Source of the DNA: Bradyrhizobium sp. WSM1743
GTDB lineage: Bacteria > Pseudomonadota > Alphaproteobacteria > Rhizobiales > Xanthobacteraceae
Length of the DNA: 64,000 nucleotides
Assembly (NCBI RefSeq): GCF_000473065.1
Contig: NZ_AXAZ01000002.1
Coordinates: 124,001-188,000, forward strand
Direction: 5' to 3'
Below are positions 48,558 through 59,009 of the stretch, in pieces (the first letter of the stretch is position 1; every line of letters begins with the position of its first letter). The notes under the pieces are model-generated. The model searched no databases. It saw only the letters and a program-made list of their open reading frames with translations, and was not told where the DNA came from. A program made the position numbers and the translations under genes.

Positions 48558-49805
48558 TCACGAGAACAGCTGCCGCGCCTTGATCAGCGCACGCACAAGC
48601 ACATCAATTTCTTCACGTGTATTGTAAAGTCCGAGGGACGCACGGCACGTCGCTAGCACGCCGAAGCGCTTGAGCAGCGGCATCGCACAGTGGGCCCCCG
48701 CCCGCATCGCTACACCAGCGCGGTCGACGATGGTGGCAATATCATGGGCATGCGCACCCTTCATATCAAAGGAAATGATCGGCCCCTTCTCGGCCGGGGT
48801 CCCGATCATGCGCACGAAGTTGATGTCCGCCAGCCTCTCCTGCGCGTAAGCGAGCAGTACGCTCTCGTGCCTGCGGATCTGCGCCTTGCCTATTGAATTG
48901 ATGTAATCGATAGCCGCCCCTAAACCGATGGCTTCGACGATCGGCGGCGTACCCGCTTCGAACCGATGTGGCGGATCACCATAAGTGACGCCGGAGCGCG
49001 AGACCTCGCGGATCATCTCCCCGCCGCCATTGAAGGGCGGCATCCATGCCAGATGCCCAGATTTGCCGTAGAGCACACCGATCCCCGTCGGACCATAGAG
49101 TTTGTGGCCTGTCATGACGTAGAAATCGCAGTCAATGTCGCATACGTCGGCGCTCAGATGGACGCATCCTTGCGAGCCGTCGACCAGCACCGGGATACCA
49201 CGAGCATGCGAGATCCTCACCACGTCTTTCACCGGCAATACCGTGCCGAGCACGTTCGACATTTGCGTGATTGCAATCATCTTGGTGCGCGGGGTCAGCA
49301 GTCGCTCAAAATCATCGAGCAAAAAGTTTCCATCATCATCCACTGGGGCCCATTTGATCACTGCACCGAGTCGTTCCCTGAGAAGGTGCCATGGCACAAT
49401 GTTGGAATGGTGTTCCATAATCGAGAGAACGATCTCATCACCCGGGGTAATGCGTTCACGGCCAAAAGTCTGGGCCACCAGATTGATTGCCTCCGTGGCG
49501 CTCCGGGTGAAGATGATCTCTTCGTTTGAATGCGCGTTCACAAACCGCGCCACCTTGGTACGGGCGTCTTCATACGCCTCTGTCGCCGCGTTAGCGAGGT
49601 AGTGCAAGCCGCGATGAACGTTGGCATATTCGCTGGAGTACACCTGCATCATACGGTCAAGCACCGCGATGGGCTTTTGCGCGGATGCAGCGTTATCGAG
49701 GTAAACAAGCGGCTTGCCGTACACCGTCATGGCGAGCGCAGGAAAGTCTTTACGCAGACGGTCGACCTCGTAACTGCCATTGCTCACGGCGGGATGTGCG
49801 CTCAT
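48558..49805 (-). CDS. sufS: Cysteine desulfurase SufS
   Basis: The 415-residue class II desulfurase has the PLP lysine in VMTGHKLYGPTGIGVLYG and the catalytic cysteine in RAGAHCAMPLLKRFGV. It supplies sulfur to the SufBCD scaffold. It overlaps sufD by 4 bases and is the last gene of fdxN-sufBCDS. The sufE gene that normally stimulates SufS is not in this window. Confidence 0.96.
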   Translation of the reverse strand: MSAHPAVSNGSYEVDRLRKDFPALAMTVYGKPLVYLDNAASAQKPIAVLDRMMQVYSSEYANVHRGLHYLANAATEAYEDARTKVARFVNAHSNEEIIFTRSATEAINLVAQTFGRERITPGDEIVLSIMEHHSNIVPWHLLRERLGAVIKWAPVDDDGNFLLDDFERLLTPRTKMIAITQMSNVLGTVLPVKDVVRISHARGIPVLVDGSQGCVHLSADVCDIDCDFYVMTGHKLYGPTGIGVLYGKSGHLAWMPPFNGGGEMIREVSRSGVTYGDPPHRFEAGTPPIVEAIGLGAAIDYINSIGKAQIRRHESVLLAYAQERLADINFVRMIGTPAEKGPIISFDMKGAHAHDIATIVDRAGVAMRAGAHCAMPLLKRFGVLATCRASLGLYNTREEIDVLVRALIKARQLFS

Positions 49806-51124
49806 CGCCCCGCCTGCAGCCAGTGTTCAGCTTGCGCCGTCACAAAATCGCGCAGATTCTCGGAAGTGATCTCCTCAATCGACTCGCCAATGAACGCTTT
49901 AATCAACAACATCTGCGCATCCTTCTCTGGTAGCCCCCGGGCGCGCAGATAGAATACGAGAGTGTCGTCCAGCGCACCCGATGTCGCTCCGTGGCCGCAG
50001 GTCACGTCGTCAGCCAAGATTTCAAGCTCCGGCTTATTGTCGACCTCGCCCTGGTCGGATAGGAGCAACGCTCGCGTCGTCAGGGTGGCGTCCGTGTTCC
50101 GGGCGGCGGGACGAACGATAATTCGGCCTTGAAACACCGAGCGACCGCAATCGTCTACGACCGCGCGGAACTTCTCCCGACTGGTGCAATGTGGCATCGC
50201 GTGGTCGACCACGATCGTTGTGTCCGCGTGGAGCCTGTCCCTGATGAGATTAACCCCATTCGCCGAGAGCTTGGTTCCCTCGCCGGCCAGCGTGATGAAT
50301 TCCTGATAGCGGCTGATGGAGCCGCTGCAGGTCATACTGAAGAGGTCGAGCTTGGCCCTGGCGCCGACTGCGATGATCGCCGACGAGATGTTTACGGCGT
50401 CAGAGGCAGCAGCTGCCACGCGGATATACGAAAGGCTCGCCTCGTCACCAACCAGGGCGATTATCGCATCGTTGGCTTGATAGCCGCTCGCGCGTTCAGC
50501 CGGGACGAAACTTTCCACGATGGCCGCATGCGCTCCTTTACCGAGCTGCAGATAGCAGCGTGTAAAGGTGGACACCGACAGTCCGGTTGCGACGTGAACG
50601 ATTTGGATTGGACGCTCCAGCGCATTGCCGTCGGCGACCGTAATCACCAAGCCATCTGTCGCCATCGCGGCATTGAGCGAGATCGCCGGATCGCTCGTCG
50701 TCGACAACACCAGACCGGCCATGGCCCCAGTGGCCGAATTCTCCAGAACCTCTCGCAGCGACCGCACAACGACTTCGTTTTCCAGGTCGCTGAGATCGGA
50801 TAGCTCCGGCGCGAATATGCCATCCACCAAAACCAGTTTGACCGCCTGATCGGCAGCCACTTGCTTGACCGAGACCTTTGCGCGCACCAGCGCCTCCGCA
50901 TCGGGTCGCGGAGCGAGTGGCAGTACCTCGCCGATCAGGGCGCGCAGATCTGTGTATTTCCAATCCTCCATGCGCCGATGCGGGAGGCCGGTACGCTCGT
51001 AGTTCTCGAATGCCCTCTCCCGGATTTGGGGGACAGGGCCTGCACCAGGCAGCCGTCCACGCGCCGCAGCGAAAACATTGCCCATTGGGCGCTCGGCGTC
51101 GGCTTTGACCAAAACCTGCTTCAT
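49802..51124 (-). CDS. sufD: Fe-S scaffold component SufD
   Basis: The 440-residue protein has the SufD pattern: RRMEDWKYTDLRAL near the N-terminus, the HADTTIVVDHAMPHCTSREK stretch and GATSGALDDTLVFYLRARGL at the C-terminus. It pairs with SufB in SufBC2D. The ATG at 51124 has AGGGA upstream and gives the usual start; an ATG at 51175 would overlap sufC in another frame. Confidence 0.95.
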   Translation of the reverse strand: MKQVLVKADAERPMGNVFAAARGRLPGAGPVPQIRERAFENYERTGLPHRRMEDWKYTDLRALIGEVLPLAPRPDAEALVRAKVSVKQVAADQAVKLVLVDGIFAPELSDLSDLENEVVVRSLREVLENSATGAMAGLVLSTTSDPAISLNAAMATDGLVITVADGNALERPIQIVHVATGLSVSTFTRCYLQLGKGAHAAIVESFVPAERASGYQANDAIIALVGDEASLSYIRVAAAASDAVNISSAIIAVGARAKLDLFSMTCSGSISRYQEFITLAGEGTKLSANGVNLIRDRLHADTTIVVDHAMPHCTSREKFRAVVDDCGRSVFQGRIIVRPAARNTDATLTTRALLLSDQGEVDNKPELEILADDVTCGHGATSGALDDTLVFYLRARGLPEKDAQMLLIKAFIGESIEEITSENLRDFVTAQAEHWLQAGR

Positions 51125-51143
51125 CGGGAAATCCCTAGAGCCG

Positions 51144-51896
51144 TCAGGCCGCGTCTTCGAATTGGGCGTAGCCACAAGCCTCGAGCTCCAGCGCGAGTTC
51201 CTTGCCGCCGCTCTTCATGACCCGCCCTTTCGACATCACGTGCACAATGTCCGGCACGATATGCTCGAGAAGCCGCCGATAGTGGGTGATCACGATCATC
51301 GCTCGTTCCGGCGAACGTAAGGCGTTGATGCCGCTGGCGACGATACGCAGCGCGTCGATGTCGAGGCCGGAATCGATCTCGTCAAGGATGCACAGACCCG
51401 GCTCGAACAACGCCATCTGTAAAATCTCGTTGCGCTTTTTCTCGCCGCCGGAGAAGCCGACATTGACGCCGCGCTTGATCATGTCCTGGGGAATGTTGAG
51501 CGAACCGGCCACCTCGCGGACTCTTTTCAGAAATGCGGGGGTGGAGAATTCCTGTTGGTTGCGCGCCTTGCGCCGGGCGTTCAGTGCCGCCCGCAGAAAG
51601 TTCATGGTGGTCACGCCGGGGATCTCGACTGGATACTGGAACGCCAGGAACACGCCCTTGGCGGCACGCTCGTCCGGCTCCATCTCCAGGAGGTCCTCGC
51701 CCTTGAACAGGATCTGCCCGTCGGTGACCTCATAGCCGGGTTTGCCGGCGATGACGTGCGAGAGCGTCGACTTGCCGGAGCCGTTCGGCCCCATGATCGC
51801 GTGCACTTCACCGGCATGGACGCTAAGATGCAGGCCGCGAATGATTTCGCGGTCTTCGACACCAACATGCAAATCTCGGATTTCGAGTAGCGCCAT
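51144..51896 (-). CDS. sufC: Fe-S assembly ATPase SufC
   Basis: The 250-residue ABC-type ATPase has the Walker A MGPNGSGKSTLSHVIAG, the signature VGFSGGEKKRNEIL and the Walker B CILDEIDSGLD. It powers the SufBCD scaffold. The ATG at 51896 gives ALLEIRDLHVGVEDREII, a normal start; the frame stays open upstream only because it overlaps sufB in a different frame. Confidence 0.97.
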   Translation of the reverse strand: MALLEIRDLHVGVEDREIIRGLHLSVHAGEVHAIMGPNGSGKSTLSHVIAGKPGYEVTDGQILFKGEDLLEMEPDERAAKGVFLAFQYPVEIPGVTTMNFLRAALNARRKARNQQEFSTPAFLKRVREVAGSLNIPQDMIKRGVNVGFSGGEKKRNEILQMALFEPGLCILDEIDSGLDIDALRIVASGINALRSPERAMIVITHYRRLLEHIVPDIVHVMSKGRVMKSGGKELALELEACGYAQFEDAA

Positions 51897-51961
51897 TCTG
51901 ATCTGACCCCTGAAATGCATCATGTGGCGAGCCGCATTCGAGGGGCGCGCGGGAGGTTTGG

Positions 51962-53458
51962 TTATCCGACGGATCCGTCGAGCGAGATCGCGATTAGCTT
52001 CTGCGCCTCCACTGCGAACTCCATCGGCAGTCTTTGCAGAACTTGCTTGACGAAGCCGTTGACGACGAGGCCGACAGCCTCTTCTTGCGAAAGCCCGCGC
52101 TGGACGCAGTAGAACAGCACGTCCTCGGAGATCTTCGATGTCGTCGCCTCGTGCTCGAACGTTGCCGAGGAGTTCTTGGCCTCGATGTACGGCACGGTGT
52201 GCGCGCCGCATTTGTCGCCAATCAACAAGGAATCGCAGGCGGTGAAGTTGCGCGCGCCGGTGGCTTTGCGGTGCGCTGTGACGAGGCCGCGATAAGTGTT
52301 CTGCGACTTGCCGGCGGCGATGCCCTTGGAGATGATCCGGCTCGACGTGTTCTTGCCGAGGTGGATCATCTTGGTGCCCGAATCGACCTGCTGGAAGCCG
52401 TTCGAGATCGCGATCGAGTAGAACTCGCCGCGCGAATTGTCGCCACGCAGGATACAGCTCGGATATTTCCAGGTGATCGCAGATCCCGTCTCAACCTGGG
52501 TCCAGGAGATCTTGGAGTGATTGCCGCGGCAGTCGCCACGCTTGGTGACGAAATTGTAGATGCCGCCTTTGCCTTCCGAATTGCCCGGATACCAGTTCTG
52601 CACCGTCGAATATTTGATCTCGGCATCGTCCAGCGCGACGAGTTCGACCACGGCGGCGTGCAGCTGGTTCTCGTCGCGCTGTGGCGCGGTGCAGCCTTCG
52701 AGGTAGGAGACGTAGGAGCCCTTGTCGGCAATGATCAGCGTGCGCTCGAACTGGCCGGTGTTGCGCTCGTTGATGCGGAAATAGGTCGACAGCTCCATCG
52801 GGCAGCGCACGCCGGGCGGCACGTAGACGAACGAGCCGTCGGAGAACACCGCCGAGTTCAGCGTCGCGTAGAAATTATCCGAGGTCGGCACCACCGAGCC
52901 GAGATATTTCTGCACCAGCTCAGGGTGCTCGCGGATCGCCTCCGAGATCGGCATGAAGATCACGCCGGCCTTCTTCAGCTCCGCCTTGAAGGTGGTCGCA
53001 ACCGAGACCGAATCGAAGACGGCGTCGACCGCGATCTTGCGCTGCGCCGGATCCTGCTCGCCCACCTTCGGCTCAATGCCTTCGAGCATCGCGACTTCCC
53101 GCAGGGGAATGCCGAGCTTCTCGTAGGTCTTCAGGATCTCCGGATCGATCTCGTCGAGCGAGGAGACCGTCTTCTTCGGCTTCGGCGCCGCGTAGTAGTA
53201 GATGTCCTGGAAGTCGATCTTGGGATAATTGACGCGCGCCCAGGTCGGCTCGGTCATGGTGAGCCAGCGCCGATAGGCTTCCAGCCGCCACTGGAGCATC
53301 CAGGCGGGTTCGTTCTTCTTCTGCGAGATGAACTTGACGGTCTCTTCCGAGAGCCCCTTGGGGGCCTTCTCGGAGTCGATCAGGGTCTCAAACCCATAAC
53401 GATACTGGTCGACGTCGATGCGCTTCACGCGCTCGACCGTCTCTTGTAGAGCTACCAT
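51962..53458 (-). CDS. sufB: Fe-S scaffold component SufB
   Basis: The 498-residue protein reads [20 protein letters not shown] at the start, the conserved [17 protein letters not shown] and the C-terminal [20 protein letters not shown]. It is the scaffold subunit of SufBC2D. The ATG at 53458 has GGAGCGGG upstream. By eye this gene is richer in G and C than the nif genes around it, as if it came from the core genome more recently. Confidence 0.97.
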   Translation of the reverse strand: MVALQETVERVKRIDVDQYRYGFETLIDSEKAPKGLSEETVKFISQKKNEPAWMLQWRLEAYRRWLTMTEPTWARVNYPKIDFQDIYYYAAPKPKKTVSSLDEIDPEILKTYEKLGIPLREVAMLEGIEPKVGEQDPAQRKIAVDAVFDSVSVATTFKAELKKAGVIFMPISEAIREHPELVQKYLGSVVPTSDNFYATLNSAVFSDGSFVYVPPGVRCPMELSTYFRINERNTGQFERTLIIADKGSYVSYLEGCTAPQRDENQLHAAVVELVALDDAEIKYSTVQNWYPGNSEGKGGIYNFVTKRGDCRGNHSKISWTQVETGSAITWKYPSCILRGDNSRGEFYSIAISNGFQQVDSGTKMIHLGKNTSSRIISKGIAAGKSQNTYRGLVTAHRKATGARNFTACDSLLIGDKCGAHTVPYIEAKNSSATFEHEATTSKISEDVLFYCVQRGLSQEEAVGLVVNGFVKQVLQRLPMEFAVEAQKLIAISLDGSVG

Positions 53459-53652
53459 TGCCCGCTCCACTCGCGCAACGACAACTCCCGCCGGCGAGGA
53501 TAGCTTCGCAATCTCTCTGAGCGGATCGCGCAAGTCGCCGCCAACTCGGGGCCAGCGAGTGAGAGAAACAGGAGATGGATCCAAAAGACGGCGGCTGACG
53601 ATAGCGTCTTCATCATGTTTCGCGTCGGAGCTCCTCTCATCGGTTACCCCAC

Positions 53653-53847
53653 CTATGCCGGCACGCAGGTATCGGGCACCGGGCAAACGACCGCGCATTG
53701 CGGCGAGTCAAATTGCCCCTCACATTGCGTACACTGGGTCGGATTGATCACATATATATCGTTCTTCAGGCTGATCGCGGCATTGGGACATTCGAACTCA
53801 CACGCACCGCAGACGGTGCACTGGGATGCAATTATCTTGTAGGCCAT
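53653..53847 (-). CDS. fdxN: 2[4Fe-4S] ferredoxin FdxN
   Basis: The 64-residue ferredoxin has [16 protein letters not shown] and [21 protein letters not shown], the nif-type pattern with a long insertion in the second motif. It is the main candidate for electron transfer to NifH. The ATG at 53847 is chosen because the length equals Bradyrhizobium FdxN. It lies 194 bases upstream of sufB on the same strand. No well-spaced -24/-12 element was found upstream. Confidence 0.93.
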   Translation of the reverse strand: MAYKIIASQCTVCGACEFECPNAAISLKNDIYVINPTQCTQCEGQFDSPQCAVVCPVPDTCVPA

Positions 53848-54493
53848 CACTGCGATTCCATGAGCAAAAGTTGCGCAACAGTTTCTTGCCTTCAAGTCTT
53901 GTGCCAGACAGTTAACCTTGATTTGTCTGGGCTATTTTCGATAACGCAAGGCGCCGCCTCGACACGGTGTCGCAATTCCTACAACGCGCATGACAGCAGC
54001 TTGATCTCGATGCCGTGGTTTGCGCATGATCGATCTCTCGATCGATACGCCGCGCGACTTCACAAAGTTCTCCGCCGGTGTGTCAGGTCGACCCCAAACC
54101 GCACCTTGTTGGTCCCACTCATCGGGACAGCGGCGGCTTCGGCGACCGCACTGCGATAAACCACCCGCGCAGTCATCGCCGGTCCGGTCGGCGTTCCACA
54201 GCCAGCGGCGATCGCGCCAGATAAAGTCGCTCCGTGATTGCGGGTCCTCTGCGGACCCGCGGGACACATTCTCAATTGCCTTGGATTAGGCATTCATATG
54301 CGCTGTATGGGCGAACGTACATTGTCTCGCATCGTGCGGGCGACTGAAGCCAGGCGTTCGTCTGGTGATCCTTCGCTTCGCTCCGCGTTCCAAATAAATG
54401 CCGACGGCGGTCAGCAGATCGATGGAGCCGAAAAAAAGCCACCCCGAGGGGTGGCCTAAGTCAGGGAGGAAACGCCCATAAGGGCCTCTGGGA
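53848..54493. other. Intergenic region between fdxN and ald
   Basis: About 645 bases. No gene is recognised; the only clear element is the ald terminator at 54431-54456. I searched the fdxN-proximal part for a -24/-12 element or NifA site and found neither with proper spacing. Confidence 0.45.
54431..54456 (-). terminator. Rho-independent terminator of ald
   Basis: On the minus strand, GCCACCCC and GGGGTGGC flank a 2-base loop and are followed by seven T residues, a classical intrinsic terminator 38 bases after the ald stop. Confidence 0.92.
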
Positions 54494-55606
54494 TCAGGCC
54501 GCAGCCTGTTCGATCGGTGAGAAGGGCAGCCCGAGGCTTTCGGCCACCGCTTTGTAAGTTAGTCGGCCCCGATAGACGTTGAGGCCCGCGCGCAAATGCG
54601 GATTTTCGAGCACGGCGGAAAAACCCTTGTTGGCCAGAGCCAAACCAAACGGCAGCGTCGCGTTATTCAGTGCCTGGCTCGAGGTCAGCGGTACAGCCCC
54701 GGGCATATTGGCGACGCAATAATGAATGACGCCATCCACTTCGTAAGTAGGATCAGCGTGAGTGGTTGGGCGCGATGTCTCAAAGCAGCCGCCCTGATCG
54801 ATAGCGACGTCCACGAGCACCCCCCTCTTGCGCATCGAGCTCAGCATGCTCCGGCGGACCAGTTTCGGCGCGCTCGCACCTGGAACGAGCACCGCACCAA
54901 TCACCACATCCGCCGCAAATACCTCTTCCTCCACAGATTCGATAGTCGAAAATCTGGTGCGAACGCGTCCTTCGAAGAGCTCGTCCAGCTCGCGGAGCCG
55001 GCGTATCGAACGGTCGATGATGGTCACTTCTGCGCCCAAACCGACCGCCATGCGTGCCGCGTGCGTACCAACGACGCCACCTCCGATCACCACGATTCGG
55101 GCAGGCTGAACACCGGGCACCCCACCGATCAACAGCCCTCGTCCGCCTGCACTCCGCTTCAGGGCGCTACCCGCCGCTTCGATCGCAAGCCTACCCGCGA
55201 CCTCGCTCATCGGCGCCAGCAGCGGAAGACCACCATGCGCATCAGTTACGGTCTCATAGGCGATCGCGGTGCATCCAGATTTCAGGAGGCCCTTGGCCTG
55301 ATCAGGGTCGGGAGCCAGATGCAGATAAGTGAAAAGGATCTGATTTTCCCGCAGCTGACACCATTCGGACGGCTGAGGCTCCTTAACTTTTACGATCATC
55401 TCGCTCGATGCGAATACCTCAACTGCGGAAGTTAGAATCGTTGCGCCAGCATTGCGATAATCGTCGTCGGTTGCACCAATGCCAGCGCCGGCATTGGTCT
55501 CGATCATCACGCGGTGGCCCGCTGCCACATATTCGCGGACAGCTCCCGGGGTAAGGCCCACGCGATATTCGTGCGCCTTGATTTCCTTGGGGACTCCGAC
55601 CTTCAT
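54494..55606 (-). CDS. ald: Alanine dehydrogenase
   Basis: The 370-residue protein reads KVGVPKEIKAHEYRVGLTPG at the start, has the catalytic His in LFTYLHLAPDPDQAKGLL, and the NAD fold VIGGGVVGTHAARMAVGLGA. It interconverts pyruvate, ammonia and alanine; in Bradyrhizobium bacteroids AldA is linked to alanine export. Family length is 370-375. The ATG at 55606 has GGGAG upstream. It stands alone with its own terminator between suf and the hydrogenase remnants. Confidence 0.96.
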   Translation of the reverse strand: MKVGVPKEIKAHEYRVGLTPGAVREYVAAGHRVMIETNAGAGIGATDDDYRNAGATILTSAVEVFASSEMIVKVKEPQPSEWCQLRENQILFTYLHLAPDPDQAKGLLKSGCTAIAYETVTDAHGGLPLLAPMSEVAGRLAIEAAGSALKRSAGGRGLLIGGVPGVQPARIVVIGGGVVGTHAARMAVGLGAEVTIIDRSIRRLRELDELFEGRVRTRFSTIESVEEEVFAADVVIGAVLVPGASAPKLVRRSMLSSMRKRGVLVDVAIDQGGCFETSRPTTHADPTYEVDGVIHYCVANMPGAVPLTSSQALNNATLPFGLALANKGFSAVLENPHLRAGLNVYRGRLTYKAVAESLGLPFSPIEQAAA

Positions 55607-55913
55607 TTGAAAACTCCCTGCCTGGAGCGCCTTTCTAATCGGAAGCGAGCAGGGATATTGCGACGCAGCCGTCAAAATGACGCAGAAATTCAGCGATATT
55701 TGGCAAGCTTCGCAGGATTTCAAACCCACCGGTGCCGAGCGGATCGTGTGGCCATGCTCGCTGAGCTTAACCGTCGAAAATGCGTGATCGCGATGAAGTT
55801 TCGAATTGCGTTCTCGGCTCGTGGAAAAGCTAACAACCGAAATCCAGCCTCGCCGAAACTTCTTAAAGAGCGGGGTCGCAGTCTACAGGTTGGGTAGGCT
55901 TGCCCATATGTGT
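55607..55913. other. Intergenic region between hypE remnant and ald
   Basis: About 300 bases with no recognised gene or -24/-12 element. In intact Bradyrhizobium loci regulatory hydrogenase genes follow hypE, and none remains here. Confidence 0.4.
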
Positions 55914-56954
55914 TCAACAGATCCGAGGCAATTGTTCGCCCCACAACCAATCAACGATTCGCCGGCCGCCGAAACCGGTTGCCATCTGCACAAATTTCCG
56001 ATCGTCAGCTACCGCCTCGCCAATATCAGCTGCATCGGACCCGAGCGGATGCGCCTTCATGGCTGCAAGCACGGCATCGGCCAAATCAGGCGCGACGATC
56101 GCAACGAGCTTGCCCTCATTGGCGACATGGATCGGATCGAGACCAAGGAGCTCGCAGGTAGCTGCAACCGCGGGCTTCACTGGAATGGATGTTTCCTGCA
56201 GACGGAACCCGAGATCGGACTGATGCGCAATCTCGTTGAGGGTCGCGGCAAGCCCACCCCGCGTGGGGTCGCGCATCACCCGGATGCTGCTACCGCCGGC
56301 GGCAACCATGACCGCTACGAGATTATGCAACGCTGCGGAATCCGAGACCACCTCGGTTTGAAAAGCGACGTTCTGACGTTTTGACATGATCGCCACCCCA
56401 TGATCCCCGAGGCTACCGGACACCAGCACACGGTCCCCGACCCTTGCCTTGTCGGCGGAGAGATCGAGCCCATCGGCCACAATCCCGATGCCGGTCGTAG
56501 AGATGAACAAACCATCCGCCTTGCCGCGCTCGACGACCTTGGTGTCTCCGGCAATGATGTAAACGCCGGCCGCCCGCGCTGCCGCGCCCATCGAATCCGC
56601 GATTGCCTTCAGATCCGAAAACCGGAAGCCCTCCTCGATGATAAAAATGGCCGACAGATAGAGGGACGCGCGCCGGATATCGCGACATCATTGATCGTGC
56701 CGTGCACAGCCAGTGACCCTTGCCGCCGGGAAAGAACAGCGGGGAAACCACGTAGCCGTCGGTCGTCATCACCATCCTGCCTGCCGCAACGTCAAAGGCC
56801 GACTGATCATTGCAGCGGGCGAGCCATTCATTACCAAAGGCTTGGTGAAAAAGGCCGGAGATCAGCTGTGCCATAGCGCGGCCCCCGGATCCATGGGAAA
56901 GATCAACGCGTCCGTTCTCGACGTCGAGCTTGCGTTGATAACCTTTACGCTCAT
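55914..56954 (-). pseudogene. hypE: Hydrogenase maturation protein HypE, three frameshifts
   Basis: Fragments in changing frames make one HypE: YQRKLDVENGRVDLSHGSGG, AFGNEWLARCNDQSAFDVAA and MTTDGYVVSPLFFPGG, then LAVHGTINDVAISGARP, then LYLSAIFIIEEGF and the intact C-terminal half from MGAAARAAGVYIIAGDTKVV to WGEQLPRIC. Frame changes lie near 56940 (one base lost after the ATG), 56720 and 56670. The ATG at 56954 overlaps the hypD stop (ATGA). The C-terminal cyanide-carrying cysteine of HypE is at the end (RIC), but the enzyme cannot be made in one piece. Confidence 0.9.
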
Positions 56955-57279
56955 GACGGCCGCCTCAACTGTTCATCGCGAACTCGGCCGTAGGTCCAAT
57001 ACGCCGCACAAGCGCCTTCCGATGACACCATGCAGGACCCTATGGGAGTTTCCGGCGTGCAGACGGTTCCAAACAGCTTACAGTCGACCGGCCGCTTGGC
57101 GCCACGCAAGATCGCGCAGCACTCGCATGCCGGATTGTCTGCGACACGCAGGTCGTGGATCGCAAAACGCGTCTCGGCGTCGAATTGCGCGTAAGCCCGC
57201 TTCAGCTTCAGTCCGCTGTTGGGTACGAGTCCGAGCCCTCGCCATTCGAACTGCTCGCGCGGTTCGAATATCTGCGATA
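56951..57279 (-). pseudogene. hypD: HypD C-terminal fragment fused to hupL
   Basis: Read in the frame that ends at 56951 this encodes the last 105 or so residues of Hyp[21 protein letters not shown], then the 4Fe-4S cysteines CECCAILRGAKRPVDC and the conserved CTPETPIGSCMVSSEGACA. The N-terminal two thirds are gone. Immediately upstream the sequence is hupL, in another frame, so a deletion joined them near 57280. Confidence 0.9.
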
Positions 57280-57897
57280 CAGATAATGCGCTACAGCCAT
57301 CAGGTTCGCTTCCGGTGGCAGCTTGTAGGCCGGATGCCCCCAATAGCCATTCTTGAACGGACCGAGTTGCCCTGATCCGAAGAATTTGGTGAGCCGGATC
57401 TGCAAATCCTTAAAATAGCCAGGGGACGACAGCGGCCAGGGCGAGATAGACTGCGCGAGCGCGGAGGTCGACTTGGGATCGGCCTTGAGCGCGGAGACCA
57501 CGTCGACCCAATCCAGCGCGTGCAGGTGATAGAAATGTACGAGGTGATCATGCACGAGCAGGCACAGCTGCATGATGTTGCGGATCGAATTGGCATTCTC
57601 CGGAATCGCAATTCCTAGTGCATTTTCAACCGCGCGCACGGAGGTGAGCGCATGGGTGCCTGTGCATACACCGCAAATCCGCTCGGTGAACGCCCAGGCG
57701 TCGCGCGGATCGCGCCCGCGCAGGATAACTTCGATGCCACGCCACATCGTCTCGCTTGAGACCGCGTTGCGGATCACATTGTCTGAATCGAGATTGGCTT
57801 CGACACGCAGGTGGCCTTCGACCCGCGTCAGCGGATCGATGACGATTCGCCTGCCGGAACGATCGAGATTGAACCCATTCGGTGTCTGGACGGCCAC
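57280..57897 (-). pseudogene. hupL: Uptake hydrogenase large subunit HupL, truncated by deletion
   Basis: About 206 of the usual 596 or so residues remain: [20 protein letters not shown], the first metal motif [20 protein letters not shown], and [12 protein letters not shown] up to NLMAVAHYL. There the family sequence stops and the hypD tail begins. The second CxxC that completes the NiFe site is lost, so no hydrogenase activity is possible. The GTG at 57897 has GAGGAGGG upstream. After the junction the frame runs on to a stop at 57208 with random residues. Confidence 0.92.
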
Positions 57898-59009
57898 CGT
57901 CGCCCCCTCCTCAGCTCGGTTTGCTTTTGTGGGCTGTGCGATCCCGGTGTGCGTCAACCGCTTCGCGGCGGTGACCGCCGCGTGGGCAGCGACGGTTAGC
58001 CCAACTACGCCGGCAGCGGCCATGCCGATCTGGTCCGCGTTCGCCTCGATGCCGAACTGCTTGATGGTTGTGAGGCGGTCGTAAAATGCCCCTTATCCCA
58101 GAAGCCGTCTTCGGAGTAGCCGAAGCAGCCGTGGCCCGATTGAATCGGAAATGAAACGCCGCCGTTCCACCGAATGGCAGAACATGCATTGTAGGTGGTT
58201 GGCCCCTTGCAGCCCATCTTGTACAGGCAATAGCCCTTGCGTGCGTACTTATCGTCCCACTTTTCGACGAATTGGCCAGCGTCGAAATGGGAACGCCGAT
58301 AGCACTTGTCGTGAATCCGCTCGGAATAGAACATACTTGGACGCCCCTGGCGATCGAGCTCCGGAAGCTTTCCGAACGTGGTCATAAATGTCACGAGGCC
58401 ACTCATGACCTCTGCGATAGGAGGGCACCCGGGCACCTTGATGATCGGCTTGTTAGTGATCACCTTATCGATCGGCACCGCGCCTGTCGGATTGGGCTTG
58501 GCCGCTTGCACGCATCCCCAGGACGCACACGTACCCCAAGCGATGACCGCCACGGACTCTTCCGCCATGGACCTGAGCTTTTCAACGAACGGCTTGCCGT
58601 CGTCAATGCAGAACATGCCACCCTCGTTCAGCGGCGGATTGCCTTCGACGGCGAGCATATACCTGCCTTTGTACTTGGCACGAGTTTCCTCCAGGATGGC
58701 TTCGGCCTGGTGTCCTGCCGCCGCCATTATTGTATCGTCATAGTCGAGCGATATCATCGACAGCAGCGCGTCCTTGATCAAGGGATGGGCCGAGCGGATA
58801 AAGCTTTCCGAGCAGCAGGTACACTCGAGCCCGTGCAGCCAGATGACGGGCACACGCGGTTTGGTCTCCAGGGCATTGGCAATACTGACTGCGGCGAGCG
58901 GACTAAGTCCCAAGCTCGCGGCAGTCAAACTGCAGAATTTGTGGAAACTACGACGCGTGATACCCTGACGTCTGATCACGCTGTAGAACGTTTCTGTTGC
59001 ACCACCCAT
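57898..59009 (-). pseudogene. hupS: Uptake hydrogenase small subunit HupS, frameshifted
   Basis: The first 300 residues are normal: a twin-arginine signal ([14 protein letters not shown]), the cluster cysteines [16 protein letters not shown] and [11 protein letters not shown], and GFWDKG. One G is missing from a G-run near 58090. The correct C-terminus continues in another frame, [20 protein letters not shown], and the membrane anchor [18 protein letters not shown], and there its own stop is missing so it runs into hupL in frame. The homopolymer change could also be a sequencing error. The ATG at 59009 has GGAAGG upstream. Confidence 0.88.

Noticed and set aside
48558..49805. Second nifS
   Set aside because: Motifs (HKLYGPTGIG, HCAMPLL) and the sufBCD context identify it as SufS.
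51897..52211. N-terminal extension of sufC
   Set aside because: The extra 105 residues are out-of-frame sufB; normal SufC starts at 51896.
52034..53449. Long plus-strand open frame (471 codons) opposite sufB
   Set aside because: It is antisense to a well-conserved gene; its Arg/His/Asp-rich translation is typical of a GC-rich antisense shadow.
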